From Oscillospiraceae bacterium (GTDB lineage Bacteria > Bacillota > Clostridia > Oscillospirales > Oscillospiraceae), in the NCBI GenBank assembly GCA_016286595.1, contig JAEETR010000016.1:1-13612 (forward strand): a DNA stretch of 13,612 bases, read 5' to 3'. The notes under the pieces were generated by a model, which made no database searches, was not told the DNA's origin, and saw only the letters and a program-made list of their open reading frames with translations. Position 1 is the stretch's first letter, and each line of letters opens with the position of its first letter. Below are positions 6,249 through 13,601 of this stretch, piece after piece. Both the position numbers and the translations under genes were made by a program.

Positions 6249-7202
6249 ATGGGTAAAAAAGGCATAAAGGCGGCCCTCACGACGGGGGCGGCCCTGATCT
6301 CCACGGCGGCGGGCATGAGCGCCATGGCCAAAACTGTGATAGACGAAGCACTCCGCAGGGAGGAGCCGGCCATAGTAAGGCTTTTCAAGAAGCCCTGGAG
6401 CGGCCCGGGAGAGCTGCAGAAAAAGTCGGTCGAAAACGGCGAGGCACTTAAGGCCGTGCCCATGGAGCGGGTGGAGATATTCGCCCGCGACGGGGTGAAG
6501 CTGGTGGGCCACTGGTACAAAAACCCCAACGAAAAGCGGGTCATAGTGGCCATGCACGGCTGGCGCTCCAGATGGTATTACGATTTCGGCGGTTCCGCCC
6601 GATTCTGGCGGGAGTCCGGCTGCAGCGTGCTGTACGCCGAGCAGAGAGGGCAGGGGGACAGCGGCGGCGATTACATGGGCTTCGGCCTGCTGGAGCGCTG
6701 GGACTGCCTCGACTGGGCCAACTGGGTGGACGCCATGACCGGCGGCGCGCCCATATATCTGGCGGGCATCTCCATGGGCGCCTCCACGGTGCTGATGGCG
6801 GCGGGCATGGACCTGCCGGAGAGCGTCCGGGGCGTCATGGCCGACTGCGGCTATACCTCGGTGAGCGCCATCTGGAAAGAGGTCTGTCAGAGCAGCTACC
6901 ATCTGCCCTACGCTCTCGTAAAGCCGCTGGCGGACGCCTTCTGCCGCAGAGCCATCGGCGTGGGGCCGGACGAGTGGTCGGCACCCCGGTCGCTGGCACA
7001 GTGCCGTGTCCCGGTGCTTCTCATACACGGTACGGAGGATTCCTTCGTGCCGGTGTGGATGAGCCAGGAAAACTACGACGCCTGCGCCTCGCCGAAGGAG
7101 CTTCTTCTGGTGCCCGGCGCCGACCACGGCGTCAGTTATCTCATCGACACGGAGACCTACGAGGCCCGGGTCAAAGCCTTCTGGAACAAGTACGACGGAT
7201 AA
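6249..7202 (+). CDS. Alpha/beta hydrolase with N-terminal hydrophobic segment
   Basis: This 317-residue protein has a serine hydrolase fold similar to the YqkD-type hydrolases of Firmicutes. Residues about 6-26 are hydrophobic after a short basic start (MGKKGIK), fitting a membrane anchor or uncleaved signal. The catalytic set is visible: HGW at 103-105 near the oxyanion hole, nucleophile Ser175 in GISMG, Asp264 in HGTEDSFVP, and His293 in GADHG. The substrate is unknown; an ester or peptide is possible. The ribosome binding site AGGAACGAG lies just before the ATG and the gene follows the methyltransferase stop by 10 bases, so they are co-transcribed. That pairing does not obviously reveal a shared pathway. 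A strong terminator follows. Confidence 0.87.
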   Translation: MGKKGIKAALTTGAALISTAAGMSAMAKTVIDEALRREEPAIVRLFKKPWSGPGELQKKSVENGEALKAVPMERVEIFARDGVKLVGHWYKNPNEKRVIVAMHGWRSRWYYDFGGSARFWRESGCSVLYAEQRGQGDSGGDYMGFGLLERWDCLDWANWVDAMTGGAPIYLAGISMGASTVLMAAGMDLPESVRGVMADCGYTSVSAIWKEVCQSSYHLPYALVKPLADAFCRRAIGVGPDEWSAPRSLAQCRVPVLLIHGTEDSFVPVWMSQENYDACASPKELLLVPGADHGVSYLIDTETYEARVKAFWNKYDG

Positions 7203-7217
7203 TACTAAATCACAGCA

Positions 7218-7251
7218 CGCGGCGCGGTCGATGACCGCGCCGCGTTTTTTT
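7218..7251 (+). terminator. Strong terminator of the TrmH-hydrolase operon
   Basis: CGCGGCGCGGTC (7218-7229) and GACCGCGCCGCG (7233-7244) form a perfect 12-bp stem around GAT, followed by seven Ts. Confidence 0.92.
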
Positions 7252-7293
7252 GTTTATTTGGATCCCGTTTTAGATGTATTACACAAATAATCC

Positions 7294-7323
7294 TTGCCTG
7301 GGGGGCGGCGCGGATGGTAAAAT
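7294..7323 (+). promoter_or_regulatory. Promoter of the tandem esterase operon
   Basis: TTGCCT (7294-7299) and TAAAAT (7318-7323) are 18 bases apart with a TGG extended -10. Its -10 region (ATGGTAAAATAATCT) differs by one base from that of the PAL-like gene promoter at 10822-10850. The leader is about 53 bases, ending in an excellent AAGGAGGAAGG ribosome binding site. Confidence 0.55.
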
Positions 7324-7382
7324 AATCTAAAGAAATACGACCGGACAACGTGAAAATACTATATTTTGCAAGGAGGAAGGAA

Positions 7383-8984
7383 ATGTATCCGAGAAAACTG
7401 ACCAGACAGGTCATAAGCGACCCGGATTATCCCGTCGTTGAGACCAAGGCGGGCAAGCTCCGCGGTCTCGTGGTGGAGGGCGCCTTTATATTCCGCGGCA
7501 TAAAGTACGCCAAGGCGAAGCGGTTCCATCTGCCCGAGCCCGTGGAGCCCTGGGAGGGCGTCAAGGAGGCCATCATCTACGGTCCCGTCAGCCCCGAGTT
7601 CTCCACCGGCATAGCCAACGACGAGTACAACGTGCCCCACTTCCACTATCCCCAGGACGAGGACTGCCAGTACATCAACGTGTGGACCCAGAGTATTGAC
7701 AGAAACGCGAAAAAGCCCGTAATGGTGTGGATACACGGCGGTCAGTGGGTCACCGGTTCCGGCATCGAGCTCTACGCCTACGACGGCGAGGAGATCTCCG
7801 CCTGGGGCGACGTGGTGTTCGTGTCCCTGAACCACCGGCTCAACGTCATCGGCTACACCGATTTCGGCAAGTACGGCGACGAGTACAAATATTCCGGCAA
7901 CGCCGGTCTTGCGGACCTTGTCATGGCCCTGGAGTGGGTCCGGGACAACATCGAGGCCTTCGGCGGCGACCCCAACAACGTGACCATCATGGGACAGTCC
8001 GGCGGCGGCGGCAAGGTCCGGGCCCTGTTCAACACCCCGGCGGCCGACGGTCTTTATCACAAGGCCATCATCCAGTCCGGCGCCCACGCCGGCGACGGCG
8101 ACGGCACTCTTGAGGAGTCCCAGTATCTGGCTGAGCGCATCCTGGCCCACCTGAACATCGCCCCCGAGAACGTCAAGACCGTGGAGAAGGTCCCCTACTA
8201 CAAGCTGGCCCGGGCCGCCACGGAAGCCCAGAAGGACGTTGCCGAGAAGTTCGGCCATTCCTTCATGTGGGGCGCCGTCAAGGACGACGAGTACTTCCTC
8301 GGTCAGCCCGTGCTGTACGGCTGGCGTCCGGAAGTTAAGAACATCCCGCTGATAATCGGCACCTGCCTGGGCGAGTTCGACAACAACTACGCCCGCACCC
8401 TCATCCCCAAGGCCCTTGACGACTGGACCGAGGAGGAGAAGGCCGAGCAGCTCAAGGCGAAGTACGGCGACAAGGCCGACGCCGTGGTGGAGGCCTTCAA
8501 GAAGGCGTACCCCGGCCGCAACACCGCCGGCGCTCTGTTCATCGGCGACTGGTACCGTCTGGGCGCCTACGAGGTGGTGGCCCGCCGCGTCAAGGACGGC
8601 TGCGCACCCACCTACAACTACCTGCTGACCCTCATGGCCCCCCTGAACAAGGGCACCGTGCCCTGGCACAACATGGAGGAGGCCTACGTGTTCCACAATG
8701 CCCAGTATCTTGAGGCGTCCTACATCCCCGGCGTGTCCGAGGAGCTGCAGGATATCATGACCGGCGCATGGGTGGCCTTCGCCAAGACCGGCGATCCCAA
8801 CCACGCGGGCATGCCCATCTGGCACCCCGAGGACGGCTCCGCCATGGCCACCATGATATTCGACAGGGACACCCACATGGTCTACGACCACGACAAGGAG
8901 CTCATGAGCTTCTTCAGCGGCGTCCGCGCCACCGGCCCTCGCGCCGCGGTCAAGCTGGGCGGCGGCCCGAGACAGAGCCTGTAA
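7383..8984 (+). CDS. Type-B carboxylesterase, first of a tandem pair
   Basis: This 533-residue alpha/beta hydrolase belongs to the carboxylesterase/cholinesterase-like family and should hydrolyse carboxylic esters. There is no signal peptide, so it is probably cytoplasmic. Visible family features are EDC...NVWTQ (93-103), oxyanion-hole HGG at 118-120, nucleophile Ser206 in GQSGGG, a likely acid Glu331 in GEFDN, and His429 in PWHN followed by YVFHN. The residue after HGG is Gln121, where the family and its neighbour have Gly or Ala, which may change the oxyanion hole. I start at 7383 because AAGGAGGAAGG lies just upstream; the in-frame ATG at 7350 would put that site inside the gene. It is about two thirds identical to the next gene over residues 1-230. 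Codons are strongly C-ending, unlike the other genes here, suggesting high expression. Substrate unknown. Confidence 0.92.
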   Translation: MYPRKLTRQVISDPDYPVVETKAGKLRGLVVEGAFIFRGIKYAKAKRFHLPEPVEPWEGVKEAIIYGPVSPEFSTGIANDEYNVPHFHYPQDEDCQYINVWTQSIDRNAKKPVMVWIHGGQWVTGSGIELYAYDGEEISAWGDVVFVSLNHRLNVIGYTDFGKYGDEYKYSGNAGLADLVMALEWVRDNIEAFGGDPNNVTIMGQSGGGGKVRALFNTPAADGLYHKAIIQSGAHAGDGDGTLEESQYLAERILAHLNIAPENVKTVEKVPYYKLARAATEAQKDVAEKFGHSFMWGAVKDDEYFLGQPVLYGWRPEVKNIPLIIGTCLGEFDNNYARTLIPKALDDWTEEEKAEQLKAKYGDKADAVVEAFKKAYPGRNTAGALFIGDWYRLGAYEVVARRVKDGCAPTYNYLLTLMAPLNKGTVPWHNMEEAYVFHNAQYLEASYIPGVSEELQDIMTGAWVAFAKTGDPNHAGMPIWHPEDGSAMATMIFDRDTHMVYDHDKELMSFFSGVRATGPRAAVKLGGGPRQSL

Positions 8985-9023
8985 GCCGCGCAGCGGAACA
9001 AAGGCCAACAAAATCTATATTTC

Positions 9024-9044
9024 GCTATTTGAATAGCAAGGGGG
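9024..9044 (+). promoter_or_regulatory. Hairpin abutting the second esterase ribosome binding site
   Basis: GCTAT and ATAGC (9024-9037) form a 5-bp stem with a TTGA loop, two bases before the AGGGGG ribosome binding site (9039-9044). The spacing from that site to the ATG is six bases. The stem does not sequester it, but could tune translation or be an RNase or protein site between the two cistrons. Confidence 0.35.
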
Positions 9045-9050
9045 AAATTT

Positions 9051-10694
9051 ATGTACATGCGCAAGCTGACCAGCGAGGTCGTATGCACCTACGACGATCC
9101 CGTGGCGCAGACCAAAGCTGGTAAAATACGCGGTCTGAAAATAGACAGCACCTATCTTTTCCGCGGCGTGAGATACGCCACCGCCAAGCGCTTCCATCAG
9201 CCCGAGCCGGTGGAGCCCTGGGAGGGCGTCAAGGAGGCCATTCAGTACGGCTACGTCTGCCCCGAGCTGAATACGCCCATCGCCCACGACAACTATTACG
9301 TGCCCCATTTCTACTATCCCCAGGACGAGGACTGCCTGTGCCTGAACGTGTGGACCCAGTCCCTGAGCCCCAAGGCCAAGAGACCCGTCATGGTGTGGAT
9401 CCACGGCGGCGGCTGGTCCACCGGCTCCAGCGTTGAGCTCTTCAGCTACGACGGCGAGAACCTGTCCGTCTACGGCGACGTGGTGGTGGTCTCCATCAAT
9501 CACCGTCTGAACATCCTGGGCTACATGGACATGAGCCAGTACGGCCCCGAGTACGCCAACTCCTGCAACGCCGGCCTTGCCGACATGGTCATGGCTCTGA
9601 AGTGGGTCAACGAGAACATCGCCAACTTCGGCGGCGATCCGGACAACGTGACCATCTTCGGTCAGTCCGGCGGCGGCAGCAAGGTCGTTGCCCTGCTGCA
9701 GACCCCCGCGGCCGACGGTTATTTCAAGAAGGCCATCATCGAGTCCGGCGGCATGCGTCCTCCCGAGATGGACGACGACAAGGCCCGCGCCGTGGCTCAG
9801 AAGCTGGCGGCCCTGACCCTGAAGTACGCCGGCATCGCCCCGGAGAACGCCTCCGAGCTGGAGAATATCCACTACTACGATCTGGCCGACGCCTACGGCA
9901 AGGCCGTGTGGGAGCTGAAGAACAAGGAGGGCTTCACCGGCCGCGTCCAGCTCTCTCCCATCGGTGACGGCAAGTACTACATGGGCAACCCGCTGCTCAA
10001 CGGCTTCCGTCCCGAGCGCATCAACGTGCCCATGATGGCCGGCAGCGTGTTCGGCGAGTTCTGCAACAACTACGTCATCAAGCTGGCCGAGGGCAGCAAG
10101 AACAAGTGGTCCGACGAGCTGGTCAACAAGCTCTTCGCCGACCGCTTCGGCGACAAGGCCGACGCCGTCCAGGCCGCCTTCGCCAAGGCCTTCCCCGACA
10201 AGAAGGTGGTGGACGCCCTGTTCATGGCCAAGGCCGACCGCACCAACGCCATCAACTGGGTCAAGGCCCGCGCCAAGGCCGGCGGAAAGATCTGGAACTT
10301 CCTCATGACTCTCGAGCTTCCCTTCAACGGCGGCACGGTGCCCTGGCACAACGCCGAGGAGTGCTACGTGTTCCATAACGCCCAGTACATCGAAGCCGAG
10401 TACATCCCCGACGTGTCCGAGAAGCTGCAGGACATCATGACCACCGCCTGGGTGTCCTTCGCCACCTGCGGCGACCCCAACCACCCCGGCATGATAGAGT
10501 GGCCCACCTCCTCCGCCGACGAGGTCAGGACCATCTACTTCGACAGGGAGTGCTGCGTCAAGACCAATAACGACGACGAGGTCCTCTCCCTGCTCACTCC
10601 CAACCCCGCCCGTGGCCCCAATCTGGATTCCCACGCCTTTGAGCACCAGATAAACGTGTCCAACGGCCTGGATCCCAACGTGTACATCTATTAA
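9051..10694 (+). CDS. Type-B carboxylesterase, second of a tandem pair
   Basis: This 547-residue esterase is the paralogue of the preceding gene. The first 230 residues align without a gap, with about 153 identical by my count; the middle (about 235-400) diverges, and similarity returns around TVPWHN and YVFHNAQY. It carries the full set: HGGG at 118-121, Ser206 in GQSGGGS, Glu336 in FGEFCNN, and His433 in PWHN. No signal peptide is seen. The variable middle region usually forms the acyl- and alcohol-binding pocket, so the two copies may accept different substrates. It starts 66 bases after the first gene with no terminator or clear promoter between, so they are probably one operon. A second in-frame ATG at 9057 is possible but less well spaced. 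Codon use is strongly C-ending. A terminator follows. Confidence 0.92.
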   Translation: MYMRKLTSEVVCTYDDPVAQTKAGKIRGLKIDSTYLFRGVRYATAKRFHQPEPVEPWEGVKEAIQYGYVCPELNTPIAHDNYYVPHFYYPQDEDCLCLNVWTQSLSPKAKRPVMVWIHGGGWSTGSSVELFSYDGENLSVYGDVVVVSINHRLNILGYMDMSQYGPEYANSCNAGLADMVMALKWVNENIANFGGDPDNVTIFGQSGGGSKVVALLQTPAADGYFKKAIIESGGMRPPEMDDDKARAVAQKLAALTLKYAGIAPENASELENIHYYDLADAYGKAVWELKNKEGFTGRVQLSPIGDGKYYMGNPLLNGFRPERINVPMMAGSVFGEFCNNYVIKLAEGSKNKWSDELVNKLFADRFGDKADAVQAAFAKAFPDKKVVDALFMAKADRTNAINWVKARAKAGGKIWNFLMTLELPFNGGTVPWHNAEECYVFHNAQYIEAEYIPDVSEKLQDIMTTAWVSFATCGDPNHPGMIEWPTSSADEVRTIYFDRECCVKTNNDDEVLSLLTPNPARGPNLDSHAFEHQINVSNGLDPNVYIY

Positions 10695-10710
10695 GCGACC
10701 GAGCGATGAT

Positions 10711-10743
10711 AAAAGGGGCGCGGCTTAACGCCGCGCCCTTTCC
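10711..10743 (+). terminator. Terminator of the tandem esterase operon
   Basis: GGGCGCGGC (10716-10724) and GCCGCGCCC (10730-10738) form a 9-bp stem with a TTAAC loop, preceded by AAAA and followed by a short TTTCC. The weak T tract means some read-through into the next gene is possible. Confidence 0.75.
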
Positions 10744-10763
10744 ACTGCAGATTGTCAAACCAA

Positions 10764-10778
10764 GCGCAGCAGCTGCGC
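10764..10778. repeat. Inverted repeat upstream of the PAL-like gene promoter
   Basis: GCGCAG (10764-10769) and CTGCGC (10773-10778) are a perfect 6-bp inverted repeat around CAG, about 43 bases upstream of the -35 box. This is a typical distance for an activator site, but no regulator is known. Confidence 0.3.
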
Positions 10779-10821
10779 GGCACAAAGCCCGCAGATATGT
10801 ATATATATTTGCTTTTCATTA

Positions 10822-10850
10822 TTGCCGCTCAGTGCGAACAATGGTATAAT
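10822..10850 (+). promoter_or_regulatory. Promoter of the PAL-like NHL gene
   Basis: TTGCCG (10822-10827) and consensus TATAAT (10845-10850) have a 17-base spacer and a TGG extended -10. The predicted start near 10857 gives a short leader of about 20 bases containing AAAGGAGG. Confidence 0.75.
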
Positions 10851-10877
10851 AATCTCAGTACGAAAGGAGGCGTTTTC

Positions 10878-11858
10878 ATGAAATTTGAGCTGGTAAAACA
10901 GGATTTCGGCATGCGCCTTGCCAACATAGGCGGCCTTGACACCGACTCCGACGATAACCTTTACGTCTGCGTCCGGGGCGGCGACACGCCCATCGTGGTG
11001 TTCGACGACAACGGCCGGTGGATAGGACAGTACGGCCAGGGCCTGGGCGTGAGAAACCCCCACTGCGTCCATCTGGACGACGAGGACAATATATGGCTCA
11101 TCGACTGCGACAGGAGCGTGGTATATAAGCTCAGCCGGAGCGGCGATGTGCTTCTGACGCTGGGCACGCCGGACCATCCCTCCGACACGGGCATCATCAA
11201 CGGCGACCACCGGACCATCCGGTACCCCGGCCCGCCCTTCAACGCCCCCACCCGCCTCGATATCGACGGCCAGGGCCGCATCTTCGTATCCGACGGCTAC
11301 AATAACTGCCGCGTCCATTGCTTCTCCCCCGAGGGTGAGCTTTTATACTCCTTCGGTCAGCCCGGCAAGGATGACGGCGCTTTCCAGATAGTTCACAGTC
11401 TGTGCATTGACCGGGAAAACGGCGACATCTATGTGGCGGACAGGGAAAACCGCCGCGTTCAGGTCTTCACCGCCGAGGGGAAGCTGAAGGCCGTGTGGCG
11501 GGACTTCCACCGCCCCACCGACGTGGAGATTTACGGCGGGCTCGTATATGTGTCGGAGCTGGGCGAGACGCTTTTCACCGACAACGTGGATTACGATTAC
11601 CACACACAGCGCCATCACTCCCAGGTGAGGATATGCACGAAGGACGGCGTGCAGGTGGGCTCCATCGGCACAGCCGACATCGGCGCTCCCGGCAACTTCT
11701 TCGCCGCCCACTGCCTGTGCGTCAACAGCAAGGGCGACGTCTATGTGGGCGAGGTCAACAACTGGGATACTTACAGCATTTTTACCGCCTGGCCCGGCGG
11801 CGTGGGCATGCCCACCGACAGGCATTGCGGCGTGCAGCGGTTCAGAAGAAAACCGTAA
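10878..11858 (+). CDS. NHL-repeat six-bladed propeller protein, PAL-like
   Basis: This 326-residue protein has repeated NHL motifs (NIWLID, RIFVSDGYNN, DIYVADRENRRVQVF, DVYVGEVNN) and closely resembles the lyase domain of peptidylglycine alpha-amidating monooxygenase (PAL). As I recall the mammalian enzyme, zinc is held by one histidine in each of three blades, and catalysis uses a tyrosine in SDGY and arginines near the first blade and in ADREN. Here the matching residues all appear: His62 (NPHCVHLD), His173 (VHSLCID), His278 (AAHCLCVN), Tyr141 (FVSDGY), Arg33 (CVRGGD) and Arg189 (ADREN). PAL cleaves a hydroxyglycine C-N bond to give an amide and glyoxylate. There is no companion monooxygenase domain and no signal peptide, so it is probably cytoplasmic with a different, small substrate. 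The start at 10878 is fixed by AAAGGAGG. It follows the esterase operon but has its own promoter. Confidence 0.85.
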   Translation: MKFELVKQDFGMRLANIGGLDTDSDDNLYVCVRGGDTPIVVFDDNGRWIGQYGQGLGVRNPHCVHLDDEDNIWLIDCDRSVVYKLSRSGDVLLTLGTPDHPSDTGIINGDHRTIRYPGPPFNAPTRLDIDGQGRIFVSDGYNNCRVHCFSPEGELLYSFGQPGKDDGAFQIVHSLCIDRENGDIYVADRENRRVQVFTAEGKLKAVWRDFHRPTDVEIYGGLVYVSELGETLFTDNVDYDYHTQRHHSQVRICTKDGVQVGSIGTADIGAPGNFFAAHCLCVNSKGDVYVGEVNNWDTYSIFTAWPGGVGMPTDRHCGVQRFRRKP

Positions 11859-11875
11859 AGCTCCGATTTACAGCG

Positions 11876-11909
11876 AAAAAAGCGAGGGTATTTTTACCCT
11901 CGCTTTTTT
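11876..11909. terminator. Bidirectional terminator between the convergent PAL-like gene and rny
   Basis: AAAAAAGCGAGGGTA (11876-11890) and TACCCTCGCTTTTTT (11895-11909) form a perfect 15-bp inverted repeat with a TTTT loop. It has T runs in both directions, 18 bases after the PAL-like stop and 13 bases beyond the rny stop. Confidence 0.92.
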
Positions 11910-11922
11910 ATTCGGTTTTCGC

Positions 11923-13473
11923 TTATTTCGCGTACTCCACGGCCTTGGTCTCCCTGAACAGGTTGACCTTTATCTGGCCGGGGTACTCCAGCTCGGCCTC
12001 GATCTTCTGGGCGATCTCCCGGGCCAGCAGGACCATCTCGTCCTCGCTGACCTCCTCGGGCTTGACCATGATGCGGATCTCGCGGCCGGCCTGGATGGCG
12101 TAGCAGGTGTCAACGCCCTTGAAGGAGGAGCTGATGGACTCCAGCTTCTCAAGACGCTTGACGTAGTTTTCGATGTTCTCGCGCCGGGCGCCGGGGCGGG
12201 CGGCGGAGATGGTGTCGGCCGCCTGGATGAGGCAGGCGATGACGGTGTGGGGCGCCACGTCGCCGTGGTGGGCCTCGATGGCGTGGACTATCTCCTCGCT
12301 CTCCTTGTAGCGGCGGGCAAGCTCCACGCCCAGCTGGACGTGGGAGCCCTCCATCTCGTGATCCACGCTCTTGCCCAGGTCGTGGAGAAGTCCGGCACGC
12401 TTGGCCTGGGCCACGTCCACACCCAGCTCGGAGGCCAGAAGCCCCGCGATGTGGCTGACCTCGATGGAGTGGGCCAGAACGTTCTGACCGTAGCTGGTGC
12501 GGTATTTCTGACGGCCTATGAGCTTGATGAGCTCCGGGTGCAGACCCCGCACGCCCGTCTCCAGAACGGCCCTCTCGCCCTCGGCCTTGATGGTGGCGTC
12601 CACCTCGTTCCGGGCCTTCTCGTACATCTCCTCGATGCGGGAGGGGTGGATGCGGCCGTCGACGATGAGCTTTTCAAGGGTGATGCGGGCTATCTCCCGG
12701 CGCACCGGGTCGAAGCTGGAGATGGTGATGGCCTCGGGCGTATCGTCGATTATCAGGTCGACGCCCGTCATGGCCTCGATGGAGCGGATGTTTCTGCCCT
12801 CGCGGCCGATTATGCGGCCCTTCATCTCGTCGTTGGGCAGGGGGACGACGGACACCGTGGCCTCCGCCACGTAGTCGGCGGCGCAGCGCTGGATGGCCAG
12901 GGTGATGTATTCTCTGGCCTTCTCGTCGGCCTCCTCCTTGAGCTGGGCTTCGATCTCCTTGATTTTGGCGGCTTTTTCGTGGGTAACCTCCAGCTCCACG
13001 TTCTTGATGAGGAGGGCCTTGGCCTCCTCCGTGGTGTAGCCGGAGATCTTCTCCAGCATGCTCAGCTGGCTGGCTTTGATGGACGCGACCTCTTCCTTGG
13101 CCTTGTCCAGTTCCTCCAGCTTTTTGGCTACCTGTTCGTTTTTCTTCTCAAGTGTCTCGGTCTTTCTGTCGAGGTTTTCCTCCTTCTGCTGCAGACGCCG
13201 TTCCTGCTTGCTTATCTCGGCCCGGGTCTGCTTGACCTCACGCTCATATTCGGTGCGGTCACGGTGGATCTCCTCCTTGGCTTCCAGAAGAGCTTCTCTT
13301 TTCTTGCTCTCTGCGCTCTTTATCGCGTCGTTGATGATGCGCTTTGCCTCTTCCTCGGCGCTGGTTATCTCCCGCTCGGACACCTTCCTGCGGTAGGTTA
13401 TGCCCAGGAAAAAGCACACGAGGCCCACGGCCAGCGCGATCACAACAGTGAGAATTATCTGACCTGCAGTCAT
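11923..13473 (-). CDS. rny: Ribonuclease Y
   Basis: RNase Y is the membrane-anchored endoribonuclease that starts decay of many mRNAs in Firmicutes and also turns over riboswitch RNAs. This 516-residue copy has the full architecture. A membrane helix lies at about residues 5-25, then a long charged coiled coil (about 28-200). A KH domain follows with GRIIGREG at 219-226. The HD domain has its HD pair at 364-365 in LLHDLGKSVD, with further metal-site histidines in EAHHGD (400-405), and the C-terminal part is conserved. Length is normal. I start at the ATG at 13473. An in-frame GTG at 13488 overlaps the ribosome binding site AAGGAGG itself and cannot be used with it; the ATG lies 14 bases past that site, a longer gap than usual. 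It has its own promoter and converges on the PAL-like gene. Confidence 0.96.
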   Translation of the reverse strand: MTAGQIILTVVIALAVGLVCFFLGITYRRKVSEREITSAEEEAKRIINDAIKSAESKKREALLEAKEEIHRDRTEYEREVKQTRAEISKQERRLQQKEENLDRKTETLEKKNEQVAKKLEELDKAKEEVASIKASQLSMLEKISGYTTEEAKALLIKNVELEVTHEKAAKIKEIEAQLKEEADEKAREYITLAIQRCAADYVAEATVSVVPLPNDEMKGRIIGREGRNIRSIEAMTGVDLIIDDTPEAITISSFDPVRREIARITLEKLIVDGRIHPSRIEEMYEKARNEVDATIKAEGERAVLETGVRGLHPELIKLIGRQKYRTSYGQNVLAHSIEVSHIAGLLASELGVDVAQAKRAGLLHDLGKSVDHEMEGSHVQLGVELARRYKESEEIVHAIEAHHGDVAPHTVIACLIQAADTISAARPGARRENIENYVKRLEKLESISSSFKGVDTCYAIQAGREIRIMVKPEEVSEDEMVLLAREIAQKIEAELEYPGQIKVNLFRETKAVEYAK

Positions 13474-13571
13474 CTTAAGTAAAAACACCTCCTTATTTCA
13501 GATTTCGATATACATCAAGAACACCAGTTAACCAAAAAATGGAAACAGGTTTACATAATGCTATTCAAATC

Positions 13572-13601
13572 AGTTTACCACCAAAAACGTGCTTGTGTCA
13601 A
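13572..13601 (-). promoter_or_regulatory. Promoter of rny
   Basis: On the - strand TTGACA (13601-13596) and TAAACT (13577-13572) are 18 bases apart, with a TGG extended -10. The start near 13565 leaves a leader of about 90 bases before the ATG. I see no recognised RNA element in that leader. Confidence 0.7.

Noticed and set aside
7359..10646. Two 540-550-codon open frames opposite the esterase genes
   Set aside because: They mirror strongly biased coding sequence on the other strand, lack ribosome binding sites and give low-complexity Val/Gly/His-rich products. Their similarity to each other simply reflects the esterase duplication.
10695..10877. Read-through that would make the PAL-like gene part of the esterase operon
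   Set aside because: A GC-rich terminator is followed by a good promoter with consensus TATAAT, so separate transcription is more likely, although the short T run allows some read-through.
11743..13482. A 579-codon open frame opposite rny
   Set aside because: rny is unambiguous on the other strand. The opposing frame crosses the end of the PAL-like gene and the terminator, which a real gene would not do.
13486..13488. GTG as the start codon of rny
   Set aside because: It overlaps the AAGGAGG ribosome binding site, leaving no spacing; the ATG at 13473 is more plausible.
9028..13572. ATTTGAATAGCA occurs before the second esterase and, on the other strand, in the rny leader
   Set aside because: A 12-base match is expected several times by chance in a window of this size and the contexts differ.
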